Part shown: positions 33,462-42,560 of the stretch, one piece after another
Position numbering within the stretch: the stretch's first letter is position 1
Layout: each line of letters starts with the position of its first letter
DNA from: Planctomycetota bacterium
GTDB lineage: Bacteria; Planctomycetota; UBA1135; GCA-002686595
DNA length: 47,529 bases
Direction of reading: 5' to 3'
NCBI GenBank assembly: GCA_029250885.1
Contig: JAQXEK010000041.1
Span: forward strand, 1-47,529
The notes under the pieces: generated by a model
What the model was told of the DNA's origin: nothing
The model's input: the letters and a program-made list of their open reading frames with translations, nothing else
The model's database searches: none
Made by a program: the position numbers and the translations under genes

Positions 33462-35144
33462 CTACTTCGGCGGAGCGGCCGCGGTAGTCCACTCTTTTGC
33501 GATCGCATCCGTGTCGATCTTCGAGGCGGCGGCGGCGCGCTCTTCGGCTAGATAGTAGTCGTCGCGGACGCCCATGAAGGCGTTGTACTTGATGGCGTAG
33601 TGGACCTCGCCCGCGGCGGCGGCGGCAGCCGCGGCGCGCTTGTCGATGGCGCGGACCTTCGGCTTGAAAGCTTTCCACTCAGCCTCGTTCATCACGAGGA
33701 CCTGGTCCATTAGCGGTGTGTAGCGGGCGACGGCGGGTAGGGTTTTAGGGTCGACACCTCGAGCGATGGCCAAGCGTGCATTTACGAACCAGGGCATGCA
33801 GACGGCGAGCTTGTCGATGAAGAGGTTCTCCTTTGCGCCGAAGTCAAGGCACGAGGATTCCGTAAAGTCAGTTAGGCGCTCGACCTTCTCGGGATCGATG
33901 TAGCCGCCGTCCACGGACAGCTTGAAGGCGCCGGTTCCGGGGAAGGGGTAGAACATCGAGCTGCGGAAGCGGCCGATCTCTAGGCGGGCCAAGAGATCGA
34001 TGGTCTCCCAGCGCTCGGCGTGGGTCTCGCCGGGTAGGCCGACCATAACGAAGCCCGAGCTGTGCAGGCCGGCGGCCTCGGCTAGGCGCACGGTCTCGAA
34101 GATGTCGGTGTCGCTCATGGGGCGCTGCAGGACTTCCTTGCGCACGCGGGGCGAGCCTGACTCGATGCCCATCTTCAGGATCGTGCAGCCAGCGCTCTTG
34201 AGCGCATTCGCCACGCGCTCGTCGAGCTGCTTGACGTGCGCGTTGACCACGAAAGGCACGCCGATGCCGGACTTCTCGTAGGCGTCGCAGAAGGCGACGG
34301 CGTGCTCGACGTTCTGGGTAAAGAGATCGTCGTCCATGATGAACGTGTTCACACGCTCGTACCGGTTTAGCAGGAACCGCATCTCTTCTAGCACCTCTTC
34401 GGGGTGGCGGAAGCGGAAGAAGTTGAGCTTGCGCACGGGGGCGTCGAGGTCCGAGCGGTAGGTGTCAATGACCTCGTGATTCAGGCAATAGGTGCAGCGG
34501 TAGGGACATCCGCGGCTGGTGATCAATCCAGCCCAACCGTTCTTTGAGTCCAGGATGCGCTGGGTGTCGAAGAGCTCGTAGTCCGCCATCGGCATGATGC
34601 TGATGTTTGGGAAGGGGCGCACGGGATTGCGCCGCCAGGCGTCTTGGGTGCGGTTCGCGCTGTGTGCTGGGCGCTGGTTGTTCTTCCAGGAAAGGAAGTT
34701 CGCGCAGCTGGAGATCTCGGCGTCGTCGCCGGCCTCGATGCGCTGGACCAGGTCCACCATCGCGTCCTCGCACTCGCCGACGGCAACGTGATCCCACACG
34801 CCATCGGCCATGACCTGCTCGGGCACCATGGATGGGTGCACACCGCCCACGACGAAGACCGGAGGGGTCTCGCCGAGTTCGGCATAGCGCGTGCGCAGCC
34901 AGGCCACGAGCTCGCGCGCCTCGGCGTACTGCTGGCTCAGGGTCGACGCGGCCAGAACGGCGGGCTGCCACTCGCGGATCTCGGCCAGGATCTGCTCGCG
35001 GGTCGGCACCGGCGGCAGGTTCTCGTTCAGGTTCACCAGGCGCGTCTCGTGGCCCGCGCGCTTCAGGAACGCGGAGATCATCGCTAGACCCTGGTTGAAC
35101 CCCATCTGGGTGTTGAGGTTCGGATAGACGAAGAGAATACGCAT
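33462..35144 (-). CDS. B12-binding-type radical SAM protein
   Basis: A 560-residue enzyme with an N-terminal cobalamin-binding-like Rossmann domain (RILFVYPNLNTQMGFNQGLA to ~140, without the DxHxxG motif, so any B12 would bind base-off) and a radical SAM barrel with CPYRCTYC (Cys-x3-Cys-x2-Cys) ligating the 4Fe-4S cluster. Later VMVGLPGETHAE and FRSSMFYPFPGTG are typical of this class, which includes lipid and hopanoid modifiers and methyltransferases. The C-terminus has a run of eight Ala. Start at ATG 35142-35144, not the TTG 15 bp upstream. It follows hldE by 30 bp, so a role in modifying LPS or another lipid is plausible but unproven. Confidence 0.88.
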   Translation of the reverse strand: MRILFVYPNLNTQMGFNQGLAMISAFLKRAGHETRLVNLNENLPPVPTREQILAEIREWQPAVLAASTLSQQYAEARELVAWLRTRYAELGETPPVFVVGGVHPSMVPEQVMADGVWDHVAVGECEDAMVDLVQRIEAGDDAEISSCANFLSWKNNQRPAHSANRTQDAWRRNPVRPFPNISIMPMADYELFDTQRILDSKNGWAGLITSRGCPYRCTYCLNHEVIDTYRSDLDAPVRKLNFFRFRHPEEVLEEMRFLLNRYERVNTFIMDDDLFTQNVEHAVAFCDAYEKSGIGVPFVVNAHVKQLDERVANALKSAGCTILKMGIESGSPRVRKEVLQRPMSDTDIFETVRLAEAAGLHSSGFVMVGLPGETHAERWETIDLLARLEIGRFRSSMFYPFPGTGAFKLSVDGGYIDPEKVERLTDFTESSCLDFGAKENLFIDKLAVCMPWFVNARLAIARGVDPKTLPAVARYTPLMDQVLVMNEAEWKAFKPKVRAIDKRAAAAAAAAGEVHYAIKYNAFMGVRDDYYLAEERAAAASKIDTDAIAKEWTTAAAPPK

Positions 35145-35174
35145 GGTTGGCTTAGCCAAGGAAGTACCGGGTGG

Positions 35175-36632
35175 CTACTTCTTTGCGCGCTCCAATATGG
35201 AAGTGGTCGAGCGGCCCTCGAGCATCGGAGCGAGCACGACGCGGCCGCCGTGCTTCTCTACCCACTCGGACCCTACGACGCCCTTGTCGCGCCAGTCCTC
35301 GCCCTTCACCAGCACGTCCGGGGTGACGCGCTCGATGATCTTTGCGGGAGTGTCCTCTTCGAAGTCCACAACAGCGTCGACCATTTCCAAGGCGGCGAGC
35401 ACCTGTAGGCGATCGCCGATGTTGTTCACGGGACGCGTCTCGCCCTTCAAGCGGCCCACGCTGGCGTCGCTGTTCACGCCGACGATCAGCACGTCGCCCT
35501 GGCTGCGGGCGAAGCGCAGGTATTGCACGTGGCCCGCGTGGATCACGTCGAAACAGCCGTTCGTGAAGACGATGCGGCGGCCCTCCGAGCGCCACTCGGC
35601 AAGCTGGGCGTCCAGGTCTCCATCCGCTTCCAGCACCTTGCCGCGGTTCACCCGGCGGCGACCGATGGCGGCGAAGAGCTCCGAGCGCGTCACCGAGGCC
35701 GCGCCCGCGCGACCGACCACGATGCCAGCGGCGTGGTTCGCGAGCTCGACCGCCTGGCCCAAGCTCAGGCCGTCCCCCAGCCCAAGGGCCAGGTGCGCGA
35801 TCACGGTGTCGCCGGCGCCAACCACGTCAAAGACCTTCTTTGCCTCGGTCGGCGCGCGGTTCTCATCGCCGTCCTTCGTGCGCCAGAAGATGCCCTCGGG
35901 GCCCAGAGTGATCACGATGCTGGCGAGGTTCGCTGCGGCGATCAGCTCGTCGGCGGCGGCAGGCAGGTCACTCAGCTGGGGAAGGGGACAGCCCACGGCC
36001 TCCTCGGCTTCCTTACGGTTTGGCGTCACCAGGGTCGCGCCTTGGTAGCGCGAAAAGTCGTTACCCTTCGGGTCGACCAGCACCGGCACGCCGCGCTCTT
36101 TCGCGGCTGCGATCACGGCCTCGATCACGCGCTTGCACAAGAGTCCCTTGCCGTAGTCCGACAGGATCACCGCGTCGGCGCCGTCGATACTGCTGGGCAG
36201 TTGGCGCAGCAGCTCTTCCAGCGACGAGTCTTCCAACGCGCGCGTCTCTTCCCAGTCCACGCGCAGCATCTGATTGACACCGGAGACCAGACGCGTCTTC
36301 TCGGTGGTCATGCGGTTCTCTTCCCGCAGGATGCCGCCGGTGCCCACGCCAATCTCTTCTAGCATCTGGATCAGGCGCCGGCCGTGCTTGTCCTCGCCGA
36401 CCACGGACAGGACCTCGACCCCGGCCTCCATCGCGCGCAGGTTCGCGCAGACGTTGCCCGCACCACCTAGGCGCATGTCCTCATGGTTCGCGGCCAAGAC
36501 CGCAATCGGCGCCTCGGGCGAGATGCGGTTCACGTTGCCGCTGATGTAGCGGTCCAGGATCAAGTCCCCGACGATCAGGACGCGTGGGCGGCCGAGATCA
36601 CTCAGGATGGCCGATAGCTCAGTGTTCTTCAT
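35175..36632 (-). CDS. hldE: Bifunctional heptose-7-P kinase / heptose-1-P adenylyltransferase
   Basis: Fused HldE of normal length (485). The PfkB kinase domain (~1-330) shows VLIVGDLILDRYISGNVNRI, EAPIAVL, LGGAGNVCANLRAM and VFDVVGAGDTVIAHLALG; the cytidylyltransferase domain (~345-485) shows FTNGCFDVIHAGHVQYLRFA, VGVNSDASVGRLKGETRPV and GRSTTSIL near the end. It carries out the two steps that convert D-glycero-D-manno-heptose 7-phosphate (with GmhB in between, not in this window) to ADP-heptose. hldD lies 27 bp upstream, so the pathway's last steps share an operon. Confidence 0.97.
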   Translation of the reverse strand: MKNTELSAILSDLGRPRVLIVGDLILDRYISGNVNRISPEAPIAVLAANHEDMRLGGAGNVCANLRAMEAGVEVLSVVGEDKHGRRLIQMLEEIGVGTGGILREENRMTTEKTRLVSGVNQMLRVDWEETRALEDSSLEELLRQLPSSIDGADAVILSDYGKGLLCKRVIEAVIAAAKERGVPVLVDPKGNDFSRYQGATLVTPNRKEAEEAVGCPLPQLSDLPAAADELIAAANLASIVITLGPEGIFWRTKDGDENRAPTEAKKVFDVVGAGDTVIAHLALGLGDGLSLGQAVELANHAAGIVVGRAGAASVTRSELFAAIGRRRVNRGKVLEADGDLDAQLAEWRSEGRRIVFTNGCFDVIHAGHVQYLRFARSQGDVLIVGVNSDASVGRLKGETRPVNNIGDRLQVLAALEMVDAVVDFEEDTPAKIIERVTPDVLVKGEDWRDKGVVGSEWVEKHGGRVVLAPMLEGRSTTSILERAKK

Positions 36633-36659
36633 TGGTCGAATAGATGCCGAATTCGAGTC

Positions 36660-37616
36660 TTATTCAGAGCGCAGGTACAGGCCGCCGGTCTCGTTCAATT
36701 GCTTCACATAGCTCGCGACACCCGCTTCCAGGCTCAGGAACTCGTGCTCGCAGCCCGCCTCGCGCAGCTCGGCCTGGTCCGCGCAGGTGTAGGCTTGGTA
36801 CTTGCCCACAAGTGCCTCAGGGAAGGGGATCGTGCCGATGGAAGCCTTGCCGCCGGTGCCCTCGACCACCAGCTTGGCCAGGTCCAGGAACGAGCGTTCG
36901 GTGCCCGTGCCCGCATTGAAGATGCCCGACACATCGGGGTTCTCGAGCAGCCATAGGTTCAACGCCACCACGTCGTCTACGTGGATGAAGTCGCGCACGA
37001 AACCCTCGGAGCCTTCGAATAGACGCAGCTCGCCCTTCTCGGCGATCTGCTTGTGGAAGTGGTAGATCACCGACGCCATGCGGCCCTTGTGATTCTCCTG
37101 GGGGCCAAACACATTGAAGTAGCGCAGCCCGCCGATCTGGCTGCCCGCGGTCGGCGCGATGCGGCGCACGTATTGGTCGAACAGAAACTTCGAGTAGGCG
37201 TAGATGTTGAGCGGCGCCTCGCAGGCAACCTCTTCCCGGAAGCCGCGCTCGCCGTCGCCGTAGACCGAAGCCGAGGACGCGTAGAAGAACGGCGTCTCGG
37301 TGTCGAGGCACGCATGCAGGACCTCCTTCGATGATTCGAAGTTCGCCTCCATCATGTAGCGCCCGTCGGCCTCCATGGTGTCGGAGCAGGCGCCCTGGTG
37401 AAAGACCGCCTCGACGCCGTCGCCGAGCAGGACCTCCCAGGATCCTTGCAGATCGCGCCAGTCGATGAAGTCCGCGAAGTCCAAGGAGTTCAAGCCAAGG
37501 TGCTTCTCGCCATTCTCCAGGTCGTCCACGATCACGATCTCGTCGATGCCGTTGCGATTCAGACCTCGGACGAGGTTGCTGCCAATGAAGCCGGCGCCGC
37601 CGGTGACGATGTACAT
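36660..37616 (-). CDS. hldD: ADP-L-glycero-D-manno-heptose 6-epimerase
   Basis: An extended SDR of 318 residues. It epimerises ADP-D,D-heptose to ADP-L,D-heptose, the donor for LPS inner core. Rossmann motif MYIVTGGAGFIGSNLVRGL at the very N-terminus, the HldD-specific HQGACSDTMEADGRYMMEAN, the catalytic SSASVYGDGE and YAYSKFLFDQ (Tyr-x3-Lys), and LRYFNVFGPQENHKGRMASV. The ATG at 37614-37616 places the Rossmann motif at the N-terminus; the frame continues to 38504 but that part is Arg/Pro-rich shadow sequence under dnaE. Followed by hldE. The 285 bp upstream (37617-37901) separate it from the divergent dnaE and hold no gene. Confidence 0.97.
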   Translation of the reverse strand: MYIVTGGAGFIGSNLVRGLNRNGIDEIVIVDDLENGEKHLGLNSLDFADFIDWRDLQGSWEVLLGDGVEAVFHQGACSDTMEADGRYMMEANFESSKEVLHACLDTETPFFYASSASVYGDGERGFREEVACEAPLNIYAYSKFLFDQYVRRIAPTAGSQIGGLRYFNVFGPQENHKGRMASVIYHFHKQIAEKGELRLFEGSEGFVRDFIHVDDVVALNLWLLENPDVSGIFNAGTGTERSFLDLAKLVVEGTGGKASIGTIPFPEALVGKYQAYTCADQAELREAGCEHEFLSLEAGVASYVKQLNETGGLYLRSE

Positions 37617-37901
37617 GTGCTTGCGAAAGTTGGAGGAGAGTTGGGGTGCTGCGTGACGCACAGGATAGATGATCCGAGGGTCCACGCCTACCAACAAGCC
37701 AGACTCGCGGCCACGGTAGGCGCCACGGCACCAGGCGTTTTTGGCTACCGCGCCGGGCCCGGCCTGTAACCATCCCGCCGGATTCCATTGCTGGTGGGCG
37801 GAACTCTCAAGCCTTGGTGGTGGCGGCACTTGGGGATGGCCGGGGAAGACGGGGGTGGAATCGGGCTGGACGGATTTTAGGCTAATGTTAGGGTCAGGGC
37901 C

Positions 37902-40900
37902 GTGAACGACCTGAACTACACCCCGCTCCGCGTCCATGGGCACCACTCCCTCTTGATGGGCGTGGACTCGCCGGCGAACCTGCTGGTCCGCGGGGCGCAA
38001 CTTGGGCTGGGTGGCCTGGGGCTGTGCGATGTGGACTCTGTGGCGGGGCTGGTGGAGTTTGTGCAGGCTTGGGAGAGGCTCGAGGCGGACCTGCCGGGGC
38101 AGGGGCCGCGGCCGATTCTCGGGGCGGAGATCAGCGATCCCAAAGGCCAGCCCGGACGCGTGGTAGCCCTGGTGACGAGCGGCGAGGGATGGAAGAGCCT
38201 GTGCAAGCTGGTCTCGGCGCGCAGGCTGGGGGCGGACCCCGGGGGCGTCGCGCCGGAGGATCTGCACGGGCCGGCGAGCTTCCTGTTGGTGGATGCGGTG
38301 CTGGAGTTTTCCGCGGGGTTGATCTTCCTGGTGGACCACCCGCGGCTGCTGTTTGCCTTGGCGGGGCGGCTTGGGGAGGAGCAGCTGTTTGCGGGGCTCC
38401 CGGTTCCCCCGCCGGGACTTGGGCGGGGTGCTTCTAGCGCCGTAAGCGACGCGACCTGGAGCCTGTTTGACGCACCCAGTCCGCCGGATCCCGAGCACCT
38501 GCACTTCATCGAAGCGGGCAAGGCACCGCCGCCGGTGCGGCCCAACCCGATGGTTGTCGAAGCGCTCGTGGGTACGGCCAAGGCCCTAGGGATTCCCATG
38601 GTCGCCGCGCCGGACTGCTACTTCGCCCAGGCCGAGGGCCAGGCCGCCCACCGCATCCGCGCGGCGATCCGTGGCAACGCTCTGGTCGAGCGCGTACCCG
38701 ACGCTTGGCTCGCTCCGGACACGAGCTCGCTCGAGTGCGCCGCCCGCATGCGCGAGCTGTACGACGGCTACGGGCCGCTGCTGGAGAACACTGCCGACTC
38801 CCCCGTCGCGTCTACCATCGACGCGCTATTCGAGCAGACGAACCACATCGCGGACCGCTGCCGCTTCACCCCCGAGCTCGGCGGCGTGATCTTTCCCAAG
38901 CTGGATCTCGAGGCCGGGCGCACGGCCTATTCCGAGCTCGCCCAGCTGGCCTTCGATGGCATGTCGAAGCGCTACCGGCCCCTGACGCCCGCGGTCACCC
39001 GGCGCATGGAGACCGAGCTATCGGCCATCGACGAGCTGGGCTTCTCCGCGTACTTCTTGCTGGTCCATCGCATCGCGGGCTTCGCCAAGGACAGCGGCAT
39101 TCCCTGCGTCGGGCGCGGGTCCGCGGCGGACAGCCTGGTGGCCTACTGCCTGGGCCTGACCGACGCCGATCCGATCCGCTACAAGCTGCCCTTCGAGCGC
39201 TTCCTCAACCCCACGCGCAAGGACCGGCCGGACATCGACCTGGACTTCTGCTGGAGGCGTCGGGACGAGGTGCTGGAGGCTGTCTACGAGACCTTTGGGC
39301 CGACGCGCACGGCCATGATCTCGACCTGTGGCACCTTTGGTTTGCGCTCGGCGTTCCGTGAGGCAGCCCTGGCCGTCGGGCTCGCGCCGGCGGAGTTCAA
39401 CCGCTGGTCCAAGCGCCTGCCCTGGTCCACCCCGGCGCCGTCCACCTGGCGCGAGCCGCCCGCCGGACTCTCCCACATGGCCCACAACCCGGTGGCTCAG
39501 GCCTTCGCGAACCTACCCGATTGCAAGCACTTCCCCTTCGACCGCTTCGGCGGAACCTTGGACGCGGCGGCGCTGCTGCTAGACGTGCCACGCCAAATGG
39601 GGCTGCACCCCGGCGGCGTGGTGGTGGCACCCCACTCGATCACCGACCACGTGGCCTGCGCCCGGGCCGCGAAGGGGCCCGTGGTGACCCAATTCGACAA
39701 GGATGGGGTCGAAGCCATCGGGCTGGTCAAGATGGACCTGCTTGGGAACCGCGCGCTGACGGTGTTGGACGACTGCCTGAAGATCCTGCGGGACGAGTGC
39801 GGCGTCGAGGTCGACCTGGAGGCGATCCCCGAAGACGACGCCCTGACCGGCGAACTCTTGGCCGCGGGCCGCACCATCGGCTGCTTCCAGATCGAGTCGC
39901 CGGGTATGCGCAACCTGCTGAAGCAGACCGCCGCGCGCACCATGGACGATGTGATCCAGTCGATCGCGCTGATCCGACCGGGGCCCGCGGGCTCGGGTAT
40001 GAAGGACGCCTACGTACGCCGCTTCCGCGGCCTAGAAGAGGCGACGCCACCGCACCCGCTGCTGGAGGATGTGCTCAGCGAAACCTATGGCGTGATGCTC
40101 TACCAAGAGGACGTGATGCAGGTCGCCGTGGCCCTGGCGGGCATGACTCTGGGCGAATCCGACCGCCTGCGGCGCGCCCTCTCCAAGCGCGGCGGCAGCG
40201 AGCTTGAGATCCTGCAAGCGCGCTTCATGGAGGGCTCCCGCCAGCGCGGTGTCGCCACCAAGGACGCGCGCCATGTCTGGGAGCTGGTGGCCAACTTCGC
40301 GGCCTTCGGCTTCTGCAAGGCCCACGCCGTGACCTACGGCCGCATCTCCTACCGAACGGCGTACCTCAAGGCCCACTTTCCGGTGCCGTTCCTGGCGGCC
40401 TTCCTGGCCAGCCACACGGGCTACTACGCGGCGCGGGTCTACGTGGAAGAGGCGCGCCGCCTGGGAGCCGCGATCCTGGGGCCGGACATCAACCGCAGCG
40501 GTGCGGACTACGCCTTCGCGCGGCTGAAAGGCTGGCCCGGGCTGCGGGCCGGGCTCGGCCAGGTGCGCGGGCTCAGCGAGGACACCGTGGCCGCGATCTT
40601 GTCCAGCCGCGAGGCCGACGGTCCGTTTCTGTCCCTGCCGGATGTGATCGAGCGCACGCCAGCCCAGCGCGACGAGGTCGAGGCCCTGATCCGCACCGGC
40701 GCCCTGGACGCCTTCGACCGCACTCGGCCCGAGCTCCTGTGGCGGCTGCACCTCTTACACGGCCCCGCGCGCAAGGCGCCGCGGCTTACCCACGGGGAGC
40801 GGCCCCTGGATGCTATGGCACTGGAGTCCCTGGGGCGTAGCCACGGGGACCGGGTGGCGGAGACCGTGCCCAGCGCTGGGGCAAGTCCCGGGCTCTTCGA

Positions 40901-41456
40901 CGGTAACACCGGCTGGGGCGGCAGCGGCGGGCGGCTGCCCTTCACGGCCGCCCAGGTACCGGGCTCTCTCCCCAGGCAAACCGCCCCCACCCCAAGCACC
41001 GGCCGCCCCCAACAACCTAGCCTCGCCTTCCCACGCCGCGAGCTCGGCGCCGCGGCCCTACCCGCCCTGCCGGATCCCGGCGCCATCGAGCGCGCCCTCG
41101 CCGAGCTCGAGCTGCTGGGCTTTAGCACCAACCTGCACCCGGTGCGCCTGTTCGGCGACCCGGACCTCTCCGCCTTCACCCCCTGTGCCGAGCTCGACTC
41201 CCTGGCTGGCACCCGCATCACGTTGCTCGGCTGGGTCGCCGCCTCCCGGCGCCTGCGCGGAGCCGACGGCCAATGGATGCGCTTCCTCACCCTAGAAGAC
41301 GAGAGCGGCCTGGCCGAAGCCGCCCTGTTCGCCACCGCCAACGCCCGCTGGAGCCACATGCTCACGGACCACGGCCCCTTCCTGGTCACCGGCACCGTCG
41401 AAGAACAAATGGGCGCCTGTACCCTGCACGTGGAGCACGTCGAGCGCGTGGACTAG
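37902..41456 (+). CDS. dnaE: DNA polymerase III alpha subunit, DnaE-type (possibly translesion)
   Basis: A C-family DNA polymerase of 1,184 residues starting at a GTG. PHP domain: VHGHHSLLMGVDS, but the usual TDH is CDV (~42-44), so proofreading by PHP is doubtful. Polymerase core: CVGRGSAADSLVAYCLGLTD, PDIDLDFCWRRR (~443-452, catalytic Asp pair), MGLHPGGVVVAP, SIALIRPGPAGSGMKDAY, GVMLYQEDVMQVAVALAG and AAFGFCKAHAVTYGRISY. C-terminal OB domain with LLGWVAASRRLRGADGQW. I see no beta-clamp or tau-binding evidence. The compact layout and the WRRRDEVLEAVYETFG segment recall DnaE2-type enzymes; no imuA/imuB genes adjoin. Whether it is the main replicase is open. Confidence 0.93.
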   Translation: MNDLNYTPLRVHGHHSLLMGVDSPANLLVRGAQLGLGGLGLCDVDSVAGLVEFVQAWERLEADLPGQGPRPILGAEISDPKGQPGRVVALVTSGEGWKSLCKLVSARRLGADPGGVAPEDLHGPASFLLVDAVLEFSAGLIFLVDHPRLLFALAGRLGEEQLFAGLPVPPPGLGRGASSAVSDATWSLFDAPSPPDPEHLHFIEAGKAPPPVRPNPMVVEALVGTAKALGIPMVAAPDCYFAQAEGQAAHRIRAAIRGNALVERVPDAWLAPDTSSLECAARMRELYDGYGPLLENTADSPVASTIDALFEQTNHIADRCRFTPELGGVIFPKLDLEAGRTAYSELAQLAFDGMSKRYRPLTPAVTRRMETELSAIDELGFSAYFLLVHRIAGFAKDSGIPCVGRGSAADSLVAYCLGLTDADPIRYKLPFERFLNPTRKDRPDIDLDFCWRRRDEVLEAVYETFGPTRTAMISTCGTFGLRSAFREAALAVGLAPAEFNRWSKRLPWSTPAPSTWREPPAGLSHMAHNPVAQAFANLPDCKHFPFDRFGGTLDAAALLLDVPRQMGLHPGGVVVAPHSITDHVACARAAKGPVVTQFDKDGVEAIGLVKMDLLGNRALTVLDDCLKILRDECGVEVDLEAIPEDDALTGELLAAGRTIGCFQIESPGMRNLLKQTAARTMDDVIQSIALIRPGPAGSGMKDAYVRRFRGLEEATPPHPLLEDVLSETYGVMLYQEDVMQVAVALAGMTLGESDRLRRALSKRGGSELEILQARFMEGSRQRGVATKDARHVWELVANFAAFGFCKAHAVTYGRISYRTAYLKAHFPVPFLAAFLASHTGYYAARVYVEEARRLGAAILGPDINRSGADYAFARLKGWPGLRAGLGQVRGLSEDTVAAILSSREADGPFLSLPDVIERTPAQRDEVEALIRTGALDAFDRTRPELLWRLHLLHGPARKAPRLTHGERPLDAMALESLGRSHGDRVAETVPSAGASPGLFDGNTGWGGSGGRLPFTAAQVPGSLPRQTAPTPSTGRPQQPSLAFPRRELGAAALPALPDPGAIERALAELELLGFSTNLHPVRLFGDPDLSAFTPCAELDSLAGTRITLLGWVAASRRLRGADGQWMRFLTLEDESGLAEAALFATANARWSHMLTDHGPFLVTGTVEEQMGACTLHVEHVERVD

Positions 41457-41463
41457 GGCGGCT

Positions 41464-41725
41464 CTACTCTTCCCCGGCGACCAGACTCTTTTCCACCACC
41501 ACGGTGACCTCGACCAAGCCCAAGCCCGCGGGGACACGGCCACCCTATGGCCCAGCCTGAGGTAGCCACATCGTCCACGGAGAGCAGCAACTTGGGAGCC
41601 CAGCCCCATCCCGGCAGTTCGAAGGTCCCGTCCGAACTCGTCGTCATCGAGCTACCCCAACTCGCCTCCGCAACCTCAGCTGCCAGGACAAGCAGCCCTC
41701 CACTGCAAGGCCAAATGGAGTGCCC
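41464..41725 (-). pseudogene. Frameshifted remnant of a beta-sandwich protein
   Basis: Minus-strand sequence between the GST gene and dnaE reads as protein in two frames. The first part contains SSDGTFELPGWGWAPK and LLLSVDD (to about 41550), like a carboxypeptidase-regulatory repeat; after a one-base change of frame near 41545 it continues as GLVEVTVVVEKSLVAGEE and a stop at 41464-41466. Neither piece alone is a complete gene, and the upstream piece runs in frame directly from the GST stop codon. I read it as the 3' end of a decayed gene; a sequencing frameshift would give the same picture. Confidence 0.5.
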
Positions 41726-42451
41726 CTAGCCCGCTACGCTAGGGGTCACCTTGTGCAAGCGCTCGAGCCAGGCGTCGAGTCTAGGTAGTTCGGTGAAGTC
41801 TAAGACGTACTTCTCTGGTGTCACCGATGACCGAAATTGGTCGAGCATGCTGGCCACCGAGATGTCTGCGCGGGTGATCTGGTCGCCGCAGAAGAAGTCC
41901 GAGTGCTCGAGCAGGTCGTTCAGCATGACCATGCCCGAGGCGAAGTCGCGCATGACGACCTGCAGGGGTTTGAGTCCAGTGCCCTGGCCCTCGAGCCGGG
42001 CGCGATACTTGCGCGCAGCCACTACGGACACGATCTTCGATAGGGGAAAGGGCAACTTGGAGAAAAAGAGCTCATACATCCCGGCAAAGCCCTCGGGCGT
42101 GGTCCAGCGGATGTAGGCACCCTGGAAGTAGAGAACATCGCTGGCCCAATCTTCGATCATGCGGCAACGCGCGCGGTCGTAGGCAGATTGCGGCAAGAGC
42201 GGTGGATCGGGCCAGCGGCGATCGATCTCGGTCAGGATGTCGCCCGAGTCCACGAAGAGCTCGTCGTCAACCTTCAGGGCCGGGACGCGGCCGCGCGGGT
42301 TGAACTTCTTGACCTCCCCTTGGGACCTGCAGTTGAAGACACCAAAGTCGATGCCCTTAAACTGCAGTGCCATGTGCACCTTGGCGCACGGGGCCGACAC
42401 TGTTGTCCCCCTTGAGGGACCTGAGTATTGATAGAGAAGAACTTCAGACAT
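41726..42451 (-). CDS. Glutathione S-transferase-like protein
   Basis: A 241-residue GST-fold protein. The N-terminal thioredoxin-like domain reads SEVLLYQYSGPS, APCAKVHMALQFKGIDF and NPRGRVPALKVDDELFVDSG, with the cis-Pro after Val and the gamma-glutamyl-binding DSGDI; the helical C-terminal domain contains FFCGDQITRADISVASMLDQ, the N-capping/hydrophobic staple region. A Cys occupies the place of the catalytic Ser/Tyr. Substrate unknown. Start at ATG 42449-42451; the longer frame to 42496 adds 15 residues without family similarity. Confidence 0.86.
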   Translation of the reverse strand: MSEVLLYQYSGPSRGTTVSAPCAKVHMALQFKGIDFGVFNCRSQGEVKKFNPRGRVPALKVDDELFVDSGDILTEIDRRWPDPPLLPQSAYDRARCRMIEDWASDVLYFQGAYIRWTTPEGFAGMYELFFSKLPFPLSKIVSVVAARKYRARLEGQGTGLKPLQVVMRDFASGMVMLNDLLEHSDFFCGDQITRADISVASMLDQFRSSVTPEKYVLDFTELPRLDAWLERLHKVTPSVAG

Positions 42452-42491
42452 GGCGAATGCAGGTGGGTCAAGACAAGGGGAGGCACAAAGA

Positions 42492-42532
42492 AGCACTGCC
42501 CCGAATGGCCAGGGGCTGTTCGGGGCAGTGCT
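42492..42532 (-). terminator. 14-bp hairpin after the Myb-like gene
   Basis: AGCACTGCCCCGAA (42492-42505) pairs perfectly with TTCGGGGCAGTGCT (42519-42532), 28 nt past the stop of the HTH-repeat gene. It separates that gene from the GST gene downstream. No T-run on the minus strand. Confidence 0.7.
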
Positions 42533-42560
42533 GTTCGGATCGCGCGGGTCGCGAGAAAGG

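Noticed and set aside
37617..38504. N-terminal extension of hldD by about 296 codons
   Set aside because: The Rossmann motif of HldD begins at the ATG at 37616; the extension is Arg/Pro/Gln-rich and antisense to dnaE.
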